Shown: one piece after another, positions 1 through 6,747 of the stretch | Numbering within the stretch: position 1 is the first letter of the stretch | Layout of the letters: every line of letters begins with the position of its first letter | Origin: Flavobacteriales bacterium | GTDB taxonomy: Bacteria > Bacteroidota > Bacteroidia > Flavobacteriales_E > Vicingaceae | DNA length: 7,309 nt | Direction: 5' to 3' | Assembly: GCA_002402165.1 (NCBI GenBank) | Contig: NVVI01000019.1 | Span: 49,455 to 56,763, forward strand | Notes under the pieces: model-generated | Database searches by the model: none | Told to the model about the DNA's origin: nothing | The model's input: the letters and a program-made list of their open reading frames with translations, nothing else | Translations under genes and position numbers: made by a program

Positions 1-773
1 GTTTTGTTTGGTGTTATTTTTTCTCCATCAATAATTGGAGTAGGAGAATTTGTATAAATGGCACAAAGTGTATTTGATACACTAAATAAATTATTTTTCT
101 TTTCAGTTGGAGTTCCGTTATAGATACCTCGTAAAACATCCCATCTAATTTTACCAGGGTTTCTTGCATAATCATGCCAAACGATAATAGATTTTTCGTC
201 TTTTAATAATTTAAATGCGATTTTAGTATCATTCAACACACTTTTGTATTGATGGTCACCATCAATAAAAACAACATCACATTTATTATAGTAAGGAGAG
301 AAATCAAATTCAAAAGAATTTCCTTTTAAGTGAGTTACGTTCCCTAAACCTTTCGAGAAAAATTCTTGTTGATTCAAATATTCTTGGTTGTAGCCCAAGT
401 TCTTGAGTGATTCATTGGATAAATTAAGAGAAAAACAGATTTTGGCTTCACTAGAAACATTTGCAACACTTTCTCCTCTCCAAGTTCCGATTTCAAAATA
501 AGTGCAATCTTCCTTTTGTTTTACCAGTCCTTTTAGCAAAGCTAAGTCTGTTATTAATGACCCTCCGTTTAGAAAAGAAAAAGGATTAATAGCAACATTA
601 AAATTGGGTAAAATATCGATTAAATCTAGCATTTTAAACCCATTTCTAAGTTTAAGATTATTTTTTAATAGTTCATCTTTATGGATGCTATCGTCATTAA
701 TTATTTTATTAATTAAATAGGGTTTTTTGGTGAGAATACTAATGGCTTTTATAAGTTTAGCGATTTTTGACAT
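1..773 (-). CDS. Class I SAM-dependent methyltransferase, C-terminus cut off by window edge
   Basis: The frame opens with ATG at 773 and stays open for 257 codons to the window edge, so the C-terminus is missing. The N-terminal ~90 residues are a Lys/Leu-rich region common in Bacteroidota relatives of this family. A Rossmann SAM-binding motif follows, with YFEIGTWRGES at 92-102 (acidic E94, Gly at 96 and 100). Then come FIDGDHQY at 169-176, the hallmark of the Methyltransf_24 / cephalosporin-hydroxylase-like group, and VWHDY at 198-202. The family transfers methyl from S-adenosylmethionine, often to O or N atoms of sugars or small molecules. It lies 40 bp downstream of the sulfotransferase and is probably the last visible gene of the polysaccharide operon, so glycan methylation is the likely role, though this rests on context. 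The ATG at 780 is followed at once by a stop, which leaves 773 as the start. No Shine-Dalgarno is visible. The family is confident; the substrate is unknown. Confidence 0.85.
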   Translation of the reverse strand, partial: MSKIAKLIKAISILTKKPYLINKIINDDSIHKDELLKNNLKLRNGFKMLDLIDILPNFNVAINPFSFLNGGSLITDLALLKGLVKQKEDCTYFEIGTWRGESVANVSSEAKICFSLNLSNESLKNLGYNQEYLNQQEFFSKGLGNVTHLKGNSFEFDFSPYYNKCDVVFIDGDHQYKSVLNDTKIAFKLLKDEKSIIVWHDYARNPGKIRWDVLRGIYNGTPTEKKNNLFSVSNTLCAIYTNSPTPIIDGEKITPNK

Positions 774-813
774 ATTACATGATTTCAAGACAAGGTTACA
801 TAATAATCAATTA

Positions 814-1722
814 TTATCTCAGCCAAGACGATAAATCTTTTTTTATAAGTTGAGCTAAATTACCAACATCATTAAATGTTAATTTAATTATCTTCTCTTT
901 TAATTCTTTAGGGATAGTAGTTATTTCTTTTTCACGAATATTAATAATATCAATATTTTTCATCAAATTATGCCGAATAATTTTAAATGGAATAATGAAC
1001 TGGATGAATCGTTTCAATTTTGTTGAAGGATTTTTACTTATTTGATGAAGCTTAATACTTTTAATGCTTTTTCTACTATTAACTTGTTCAGTAGTAGGAG
1101 AGAAGTCTGTTTTTATTATTCCTAAAAAAATGAGTGTTTTCTTATACGCTAAATCAAAATCATTAGTTAGCTCTTCATGTAATAAAATCAGCACATTTTC
1201 TTTTGAAAAAGTATCTAAATACCGCTGTACTTGGTTAAAGTATTTCACAGTATTAATGTAAGGAGGCCTTTCTTTAAAGTGGCTACAACTTAGTATTTCG
1301 TTATTATCTGTTCTTTTAATATCGTTATTAAGAGCTATCGTAAGGTTCTCTTCTGATTCAATACTGTTGTAAATGTATTGACTATGCAATGAGGGAATCA
1401 TTTCAACAGGGTTTCTGAGTAAAATTATAATTTTAGATTTGGGATTAAATGCCTTTATTTCTTCAGCTGCATTTTTTGAATATAGATACCAAACAGATGA
1501 TTCTCCTTTTATTTGACTGCTTTCAGAATCATTAAAAGAGTATAAATATTCTTTTTCACTTAATTTTTCTTGTGTAATCCCAATATCAGAGCCAAAATAA
1601 TGGATTTCTTTCTTTGCCATAAATATTTCTGGATGCAAGTTTAAATGATAGTCTAAAGCTGTTGTTCCAGATTTAGGAGCACCAACAATAAAAAAATCAG
1701 GTTTATTTGTTTCTTTATTCAT
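814..1722 (-). CDS. PAPS-dependent sulfotransferase (Sulfotransfer_1-like)
   Basis: This 302-residue protein should move a sulfuryl group from 3'-phosphoadenylyl sulfate (PAPS) to a hydroxyl or amine, most likely on a sugar. The 5'-phosphosulfate-binding loop is GAPKSGTTA at 14-22, with K17 as the phosphate-binding lysine. The 3'-phosphate-binding motif is LLRNPVEMIPS at 101-111, where R103 and S111 keep the usual R-x7-S spacing. A conserved GESS segment lies at 73-76. The length matches bacterial sulfotransferases of the heparan-sulfotransferase-like type. There is no signal peptide or membrane segment, so it should act in the cytoplasm, where PAPS is available. Its ATG directly abuts the flippase stop (TAA then ATG), which suggests translational coupling. 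With a glycosyltransferase, flippase and methyltransferase around it, a sulfated surface polysaccharide or lipid-linked glycan is the likely product. The acceptor cannot be read from sequence. Confidence 0.88.
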   Translation of the reverse strand: MNKETNKPDFFIVGAPKSGTTALDYHLNLHPEIFMAKKEIHYFGSDIGITQEKLSEKEYLYSFNDSESSQIKGESSVWYLYSKNAAEEIKAFNPKSKIIILLRNPVEMIPSLHSQYIYNSIESEENLTIALNNDIKRTDNNEILSCSHFKERPPYINTVKYFNQVQRYLDTFSKENVLILLHEELTNDFDLAYKKTLIFLGIIKTDFSPTTEQVNSRKSIKSIKLHQISKNPSTKLKRFIQFIIPFKIIRHNLMKNIDIINIREKEITTIPKELKEKIIKLTFNDVGNLAQLIKKDLSSWLR

Positions 1723-2985
1723 TTAAACTACTGAAAGATTCATGTTTAATTTCTTTTTGACTAATACAAACTGAGCAATATTCCAAAAAACTAGGCTTGT
1801 ACAGGTTGCAATTGCCGCACCATTGATGTCATAAATAGGTATTAGAATAACATTTAAAAGAATGTTTAATATGGCACTTATTACCATAGATTTTAATGCT
1901 ATTTTCTCATAATTACTCATTGTAAGTACATTGCCTACAGGACCTACAAATATGTTAATTAATTGTCCTGTTGAAAGCAGTATCAGTGACCAATATGCAA
2001 TTTCAAATTCTTTCCCAAAAAAGGATAAGAGTTCACCACCAATAAAAATAAATACTAAGAATCCAATTGATCCTAGTGCAAAAACTAATCGAATAATTTT
2101 TTTTATCATCACAGATAATTTCTCTTTTTGTGTTTCAAAATATTTAGATATATAAGGCACTAAGATTCTATTAGCAATTAATAATGGCAGTGCAATGAAT
2201 GCTGAAAATTTGACAGCAATATTGTATATCCCTACTTTATCTGTATGTCCAAAAAAACCAAGCATTAATATGTCGGCTCGAGAGTTAATAGCAATAGTTA
2301 CAGTTAATAAAAGAAATGTAAATCCTAATCTCATCCATTTTTTATTTTCATAAGTAGGGAGGTTGTTCATTTTTAAAATGAATTTACTTAATAAATAATA
2401 CGAAACGATAAAGGCAATTAATATAGAAAATAGGTTAGTTATAATTGCTGAGTTTATACTTATTGGAGAAAAGAACTCCCAAACGATAATTATTGTAATC
2501 AGAAATATAAAAGGTCGTATTATATTTTCTGGCAATAAGGAGTGTTCCACTTTTTTTAACCCTATGCATGCTGCTTTATTGATTAATAGTTGACTAAAAA
2601 TAGGTAGACTAAGTATTGCTAATAGTAATGCTTTTAAAAGTTTATTGTCTATTTCTGGAATAAAAAAATAGACGATAGAGCTGAAAACCGAAACAATTAT
2701 TAAAGAAATAACAAGGCTTGTTTTTCTAGAAAATATAATTAATTCAACTATTTTTTCTGGGACATACCTTATTATTTCTCTTTGAATAACAGAACCTAAT
2801 CCTAGCATAGAAATGGTTCCAAATAAATAAACCCAAGAAAAAGCGTATGTGAACACTCCGTAATCAGAAGGACCAAGTTTTTTAGCTAGATACCAATTTA
2901 AAATTAAAGTAATAGTGATAGAAATTGCTTGTATAACAATTGAATTAACTCCTTTTTTAAGAATATGTCCATAATTTATATCCAC
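1723..2985 (-). CDS. Wzx-type polysaccharide flippase (MOP superfamily)
   Basis: This 420-residue integral membrane protein has about 12 hydrophobic helices, roughly at 13-33, 44-66, 88-109, 116-137, 156-172, 180-202, 221-245, 254-275, 299-320, 329-350, 364-384 and 386-408. The N-terminal helix followed by LAKKLGPSDYGVF (33-45) is the usual signature of the polysaccharide_synt / Wzx (RfbX) group. These proteins flip lipid-linked oligosaccharide units across the inner membrane for O-antigen, capsule or exopolysaccharide assembly. The length is typical. Translation must start at GTG (2985-2983): the next in-frame Met is residue 60, which would delete the first helix. The start lies 2 bp after the glycosyltransferase stop, and the stop abuts the sulfotransferase ATG, so the three genes are almost certainly cotranscribed. 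No polymerase (Wzy) is visible here; it could lie further downstream. A teichoic-acid or other MOP substrate is possible but less likely in Bacteroidota. Confidence 0.88.
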   Translation of the reverse strand: MDINYGHILKKGVNSIVIQAISITITLILNWYLAKKLGPSDYGVFTYAFSWVYLFGTISMLGLGSVIQREIIRYVPEKIVELIIFSRKTSLVISLIIVSVFSSIVYFFIPEIDNKLLKALLLAILSLPIFSQLLINKAACIGLKKVEHSLLPENIIRPFIFLITIIIVWEFFSPISINSAIITNLFSILIAFIVSYYLLSKFILKMNNLPTYENKKWMRLGFTFLLLTVTIAINSRADILMLGFFGHTDKVGIYNIAVKFSAFIALPLLIANRILVPYISKYFETQKEKLSVMIKKIIRLVFALGSIGFLVFIFIGGELLSFFGKEFEIAYWSLILLSTGQLINIFVGPVGNVLTMSNYEKIALKSMVISAILNILLNVILIPIYDINGAAIATCTSLVFWNIAQFVLVKKKLNMNLSVV

Positions 2986-2987
2986 GC

Positions 2988-4160
2988 TTATTTATTTAAA
3001 CAGGATTTATAAACGTCAAAATACATTTCCCCAATTTGGTGATGGCTGTAGATATCTTTGGCTCTTGCTGTGATTTTTTCGCTATCGTATTTTGTAATAT
3101 TGTTTAGCATATCATCTAAGGATTGATATAATTCATCTTCTCTTCCGGGATTAATCAAAACACCATTACTTTCATTTATCATTTCAGGAATTCCTCCAAC
3201 ATTGGTAGATAACACAGGCACACCCATAATTAATGATTCGGCAATAACACATGGGAGATTTTCATAATTACTAAAAAGTAAAAATAAATCATTTTGACTC
3301 ATTAAATGAGCAACTTCCTTGGGTGTTTTTTCTCCTTCGAAAAGGATTACTTCTCTAGGTATATTAAGCTCAATAGCTTTTTGTTGAAATTTCTCTATAT
3401 CACCATTTCCAGCAATAGTTAATTTAAAATCTTTTCTTTTTTCACTTAATTTTTTGATAACGCTAAGAATACCAGATATATTTTTATGTTCATCTTTTAA
3501 GTTTGAAACATGCAATATTCCTATCCAATCTTTTTTTTCATAAGCCTTTTTAGAATCAAATATATTAGTATTTACAACATTTGGAATAACTTGAAAGGAG
3601 TTTGTAATTCCAAAATCGATCATTGCATTTTTTAAATTTTCTGATACTGGAAATATTTTTAATGCCTGGTTACAGATCTTTTTAATGAAGTATTTTTCTA
3701 TGAAACTCCACGAGTTATTAGATGAATTTTGAAATGCTGTCCAGTGTTCAGTAATAATAAAAGGAAGTTTATATTTTTTTAGTAGGAGAGAAGCAAATAA
3801 TCCTGCTGGATAAACAACATTTAAGTGAACCATGTCAAAATAAGTTAACTCTTGTAACGCTGTTTGATGCCCTATTATATATGCCTCTTGTTGTTTTTTA
3901 GCTTTTTGATAATTTGAGAATATAGGAATAGTCGAATTTGTCTTATTGTAATAAACAATAACCTCATAAACATTTTCATTCCATTTTTTAGTTACTTTAA
4001 AGGTAGCTTGGCTTTTTACTGGCACAACATGAAGTACACAAACGTTAACAAAATTTGAAACAGCACGTGCATGTTGTTGTATAAAGTTTCCTGCTTGTGA
4101 AAATTCAGCGTTAGGATACCATGAAGCGAGAAATAGAATATTTAATTTATTATCCTTCAA
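2988..4160 (-). CDS. GT-B glycosyltransferase, family 4-like
   Basis: This 390-residue protein fits the GT-B fold. The N-terminal half (about 1-195) begins with ILFLASWYP (8-16) and a GNF loop (24-26) typical of the acceptor domain. The C-terminal Glycos_transf_1 half (about 210-380) carries the sugar-nucleotide site: HVSNLKDEHKN (217-227), AGNGD (250-254), and the EX7E motif with E300 and E308 inside a segment ending in GVPVLSTNVGG (313-323). It should transfer a sugar from a nucleotide donor to a growing lipid-linked glycan at the cytoplasmic face of the inner membrane. The donor and linkage cannot be predicted. The only plausible start is TTG at 4160-4158: the in-frame codons upstream to the TGA at 4217-4215 contain no ATG or GTG, and the next internal Met is residue 110. 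It is the first gene of the polysaccharide operon, separated from fabG by a terminator. Confidence 0.88.
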   Translation of the reverse strand: MKDNKLNILFLASWYPNAEFSQAGNFIQQHARAVSNFVNVCVLHVVPVKSQATFKVTKKWNENVYEVIVYYNKTNSTIPIFSNYQKAKKQQEAYIIGHQTALQELTYFDMVHLNVVYPAGLFASLLLKKYKLPFIITEHWTAFQNSSNNSWSFIEKYFIKKICNQALKIFPVSENLKNAMIDFGITNSFQVIPNVVNTNIFDSKKAYEKKDWIGILHVSNLKDEHKNISGILSVIKKLSEKRKDFKLTIAGNGDIEKFQQKAIELNIPREVILFEGEKTPKEVAHLMSQNDLFLLFSNYENLPCVIAESLIMGVPVLSTNVGGIPEMINESNGVLINPGREDELYQSLDDMLNNITKYDSEKITARAKDIYSHHQIGEMYFDVYKSCLNK

Positions 4161-4182
4161 TGATGATAGTAGGTTATAATTG

Positions 4183-4209
4183 CTAATGTATGAAATCTGA
4201 TTAATACAT
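4183..4209 (-). promoter_or_regulatory. Dyad and weak -7-like box before the glycosyltransferase
   Basis: ATGTAT (4186-4191) and ATACAT (4204-4209) form a 6-bp inverted repeat with a 12-bp spacer, and AA (4193-4194) also matches TT (4201-4202). In the minus-strand RNA, a hairpin with AUGUAU/AUACAU, a small internal loop and AAU/AUU is possible. TACATTAG (4190-4183) differs by one base from the Bacteroidota -7 consensus TAnnTTTG and overlaps one arm. No clear -33 TTTG is found at the right distance. It lies about 23 bp upstream of the TTG start and downstream of the fabG terminator, which is where a new promoter or operator is expected. AT-rich DNA produces such dyads by chance, so this is only a candidate. 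Confidence 0.25.
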
Positions 4210-4243
4210 ACGATTCACCTCAAGTATTATTATCAATTTTATT

Positions 4244-4274
4244 AAATAAAAAAGGTGACCGAGAAGCCACCTTT
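4244..4274 (-). terminator. Rho-independent-type terminator after fabG
   Basis: On the minus strand, AAAGGTG (4274-4268) pairs perfectly with CACCTTT (4257-4251) around a 10-nt loop and runs straight into a T-rich tract (TTTTTTATTT, 4253-4244). The hairpin begins about 25 nt after the fabG stop. It marks the likely end of the sucD-fabG transcript and separates it from the polysaccharide operon that starts near 4160. Confidence 0.8.
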
Positions 4275-4299
4275 ATTTTCCTTCTATATCTTTCTATCA

Positions 4300-5046
4300 T
4301 TAAGTCTGTATTCCTCCACAAACATTAATTACTTGCCCATTTACATAATTAGATAAATCTGAAGCTAAAAATAATGCTGCATTTGCTACATCTTCTGGTG
4401 TTCCCGCTCGTTTCATAGGAATATCATTAACCCATCCTTTAATCACCTCTGGGTCTAAATTTGCTGTCATTTCAGTTTCAATAAAACCTGGAGCAATAGC
4501 ATTGCATCTAATGTTTCTGGACCCAATTTCTTGAGCAATTGATTTGGTAAATCCAATAACGCCAGCTTTAGACGCTGCATAATTAGATTGACCTCCATTG
4601 CCTTCAATACCTACAACAGAGCTCATATTGATAATAGACCCAAATCGTTGTTTTAATAAAGTTCTTAAAGCAGCTTTTGTAACGTTAAAAACTGATTTCA
4701 AGTTGATGTTCATTACATCATCCCAGTTTTCCTCACTCATACGCATTAATAAACCATCACGAGTGATGCCTGCATTGTTCACAATAGCATCAATTTTCCC
4801 AAATTCTTCGGCTACATCATTTATAAAATCCTCGGTAGCCTTATAGTCAGAAATATTGAATTTATACGATTTAACTTTTACGCCATATCCTTTGAGCATT
4901 TCTTCTACTTCCTTCGCTTTCTCATCTGAGGAAACATAAGTGAAGGCGATATCAGCACCATTTTTTGCAAAAACTTCTGCAACCCCCCTTCCAATTCCTC
5001 TTGTTGCACCAGTAATAATAGCAACCTTTCCTTCTAATAATTTCAT
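4300..5046 (-). CDS. fabG: 3-oxoacyl-[acyl-carrier-protein] reductase (FabG)
   Basis: This 248-residue protein is a classical short-chain dehydrogenase of the length usual for FabG. It uses NADPH to reduce 3-oxoacyl-ACP to 3-hydroxyacyl-ACP in cytoplasmic type II fatty acid elongation. Visible motifs are the cofactor loop TGATRGIG (12-19), NNAG (90-93), and the catalytic tetrad N115, S143, Y156 and K160 (YAASK). R134 and R177 sit where E. coli FabG has its ACP-docking arginines (R129 and R172). The C-terminus GQVINVCGG (237-245) is also typical. The ATG lies 2 bp after the sucD stop, so the two are probably cotranscribed and translationally coupled. The gene ends in three tandem in-frame stops (TAA TGA TAG) and is followed by a terminator. 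Acetoacetyl-CoA reductase (PhaB) is a close relative, but no polyhydroxyalkanoate genes are nearby. Confidence 0.93.
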   Translation of the reverse strand: MKLLEGKVAIITGATRGIGRGVAEVFAKNGADIAFTYVSSDEKAKEVEEMLKGYGVKVKSYKFNISDYKATEDFINDVAEEFGKIDAIVNNAGITRDGLLMRMSEENWDDVMNINLKSVFNVTKAALRTLLKQRFGSIINMSSVVGIEGNGGQSNYAASKAGVIGFTKSIAQEIGSRNIRCNAIAPGFIETEMTANLDPEVIKGWVNDIPMKRAGTPEDVANAALFLASDLSNYVNGQVINVCGGIQT

Positions 5047-5048
5047 AT

Positions 5049-5927
5049 CTAAGCGTTTACTTTCATTAATTCAGCCATTGCATCTCCAATATCTGCTGGA
5101 GAATCTACAACAGTAATTCCACATGCTCTCATTATTTTTTTCTTAGCTTGTGCTGTATCATCTTCACCACCAACAATAGCACCAGCATGTCCCATTGTTC
5201 TTCCTGCAGGAGCTGTTTCTCCAGCTATAAAGCCAACAACTGGTTTAGTCCCATTTTCTTTAATCCAATTTGCAGCATTTGCTTCAAGATTTCCTCCAAT
5301 TTCACCAATCATTACAATCCCCGCAGTTTCGGGGTCAGCCATAAACAGCTCAATAGCATCTTGAGTGGTTGTTCCAATAATTGGATCTCCACCAATTCCA
5401 ATAGCAGTAGAAATTCCTAACCCAGCTTTTACAACTTGATCAGCAGCTTCATAGGTTAGTGTTCCTGATTTTGAAACAATACCAATGTTTCCTGCTTTAA
5501 AAATGAACCCCGGCATAATACCAACCTTTGCACCATCTGGAGTCATAACACCTGGACAGTTAGGTCCAATTAATCGGCAATCTTTATCTTCTATATATTC
5601 TTTAACAGGAATCATATCTTTAACAGGGATGCCTTCTGTAATACATACAATGGTTTTAATGCCTGCATCTGCAGCTTCCATTATTGCATCTGCAGCAAAA
5701 ACAGGAGGCACAAATATTATAGTTACGTCTGCACCAACTTCTTTTACAGCATCTTCTACCGTATTAAAAACGGGTTTATCTAAATGTGTTTGACCTCCTT
5801 TTCCAGGAGTAACCCCTCCAACCACATTAGTTCCATATTCTATCATTTGTCCAGCATGAAAAGTACCTTCTCCTCCTGTAAAACCCTGAACAATAACTTT
5901 TGAATTTTTATCTACTAATACACTCAT
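5049..5927 (-). CDS. sucD: Succinyl-CoA synthetase (succinate-CoA ligase) subunit alpha
   Basis: This 292-residue protein has the full family length. With the beta subunit SucC it interconverts succinyl-CoA and succinate while making ATP or GTP, the substrate-level phosphorylation step of the TCA cycle. The N-terminal CoA-binding Rossmann domain shows [10 protein letters not shown] (15-24) and later IGPNCPG (120-126). The ligase domain holds the phosphohistidine loop with H247 in GHAG (246-249), matching the phosphorylated His246 of E. coli. The start ATG at 5927 gives the expected N-terminus, and no Shine-Dalgarno precedes it. sucC is not adjacent on either side; the beta subunit must be encoded elsewhere. 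An exact -7 promoter box lies about 23 bp upstream. fabG follows after 2 bp. Confidence 0.97.
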   Translation of the reverse strand: MSVLVDKNSKVIVQGFTGGEGTFHAGQMIEYGTNVVGGVTPGKGGQTHLDKPVFNTVEDAVKEVGADVTIIFVPPVFAADAIMEAADAGIKTIVCITEGIPVKDMIPVKEYIEDKDCRLIGPNCPGVMTPDGAKVGIMPGFIFKAGNIGIVSKSGTLTYEAADQVVKAGLGISTAIGIGGDPIIGTTTQDAIELFMADPETAGIVMIGEIGGNLEANAANWIKENGTKPVVGFIAGETAPAGRTMGHAGAIVGGEDDTAQAKKKIMRACGITVVDSPADIGDAMAELMKVNA

Positions 5928-5950
5928 TTAGCTCTTATTTTTTCGATTAC

Positions 5951-5958
5951 CAAAAGTA
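5951..5958 (-). promoter_or_regulatory. Bacteroidota -7 promoter box for sucD-fabG
   Basis: The minus strand reads TACTTTTG here, an exact match to the Bacteroidota primary-sigma -7 consensus TAnnTTTG. It ends 23 bp before the sucD ATG, which would give a leader of roughly 15-20 nt. The upstream spacer is very AT-rich, and no good -33 TTTG is seen at the usual 19-21 bp (the nearest, TTTC at 5986-5983, is about 24 bp away). It lies in the 87-bp gap between the folE stop and sucD, a sensible place for a promoter. Confidence 0.55.
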
Positions 5959-6014
5959 AAATTTTAAAATTAAAATTTAATGGAAATCAGTTTTTATTTG
6001 AAATGATAACTTGT

Positions 6015-6653
6015 TTATCCTAACTTATTAGATATTAAACTAATAAATTCTTTTCGGGTACTGTCTTTTTCAAATGCACCAACAAATGAAGATGTGGTTG
6101 TTACCGAATTTTGCTTTTGAATCCCTCTCATCTGCATACACATGTGTTGAGCCTCAATAACAACAGCTACTCCCATTGGTTTTAAAGTGTCGTTAATGCA
6201 ATCTTTAATTTGATCTGTTAACCGTTCTTGTACTTGTAATCTTCTTGCAAAAGCATCCACAACTCTAGGTATTTTACTTAGCCCTACAATTTTACCATTT
6301 GGGATATAAGCAACGTGTGCTTTACCAAAAAATGGTAACATGTGGTGTTCGCACATCGAATAAACTTCTATGTCTTTAACAATTACCATTTGGTGATGGC
6401 TCTCCGTAAACATGGCAGACTTAATTATTTCTGCTGGGTTTAAATCATAACCATGTGTTAGGTATTGCATTGCTTTAGCCACTCGTTCAGGTGTTTTTTC
6501 TAGGCCTTCACGAGTAATATCTTCTCCTAGGTCACTTATAACACTTTTATAGTGTTCCGATAAAGAAGTAATTTTTTCTTCATTGTATTGTTCTATTTTT
6601 TCGTAACCGTCCATATTATTCTCTTCGGTCATACTTTTATTTATGTCTGTCAT
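6015..6653 (-). CDS. folE: GTP cyclohydrolase I (type IA)
   Basis: This 212-residue cytoplasmic enzyme converts GTP to 7,8-dihydroneopterin triphosphate plus formate, the first step to folate and other pterins and to queuosine or other 7-deazaguanines. The N-terminal ~30 residues are variable. The catalytic core then shows [12 protein letters not shown] (49-60), the zinc motif MCEHHMLPF (100-108; C101 and H104 as ligands), [20 protein letters not shown] (127-146), and QHMCMQMRG (169-177), with C172 as the third zinc ligand and H170 in the active site. These match C110, H113, C181 and H179 of E. coli FolE, so it is the zinc-dependent FolE1 type rather than FolE2. ATG at 6653 follows an A-rich stretch. 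In-frame Mets at residues 8 and 14 are alternative starts that would not affect the core. It lies 94 bp downstream of the pterin synthase, whose reaction uses its product. No clear promoter is seen in that gap, so cotranscription is plausible. Confidence 0.97.
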   Translation of the reverse strand: MTDINKSMTEENNMDGYEKIEQYNEEKITSLSEHYKSVISDLGEDITREGLEKTPERVAKAMQYLTHGYDLNPAEIIKSAMFTESHHQMVIVKDIEVYSMCEHHMLPFFGKAHVAYIPNGKIVGLSKIPRVVDAFARRLQVQERLTDQIKDCINDTLKPMGVAVVIEAQHMCMQMRGIQKQNSVTTTSSFVGAFEKDSTRKEFISLISNKLG

Positions 6654-6747
6654 TTTTTAGTTTAAAGTTGTAAAATTCGAAAGTTTATTTGGTTATGAAT
6701 CTATATTATCATTAAAAATCATCTTTATTAGCACATCAATAAATTAT

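Noticed and set aside
502..720. Plus-strand 72-codon open frame
   Set aside because: It is antisense to the methyltransferase, whose motifs are clear. The translation shows no known motif.
3531..3538. Run of eight A/T in the glycosyltransferase (a similar run at 2097-2104 in the flippase) as phase-variation tracts
   Set aside because: Runs of this length are expected in such AT-rich DNA, both reading frames are intact, and Lys codons explain them.
4300..5046. FabG as a sepiapterin reductase completing a biopterin pathway
   Set aside because: Its motifs and length fit FabG closely, including the ACP-docking arginines, and it is cotranscribed with sucD rather than with the pterin genes.
5148..5793. 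Two plus-strand open frames antisense to sucD
   Set aside because: They are shadows of a highly conserved gene. The translated peptides show no recognisable domain and no upstream signals.
5957..5980. AT-only palindromic stretch (ATTTTAAAAT) upstream of sucD as an operator
   Set aside because: It is low-complexity AT sequence in a promoter spacer; such palindromes are common by chance.
6654..6747. Promoter or riboswitch in the 94-bp gap before folE
   Set aside because: No exact TAnnTTTG box (TAAACTTTCG is off in spacing and bases), no strong hairpin, and too short for a folate-type riboswitch aptamer with an expression platform.
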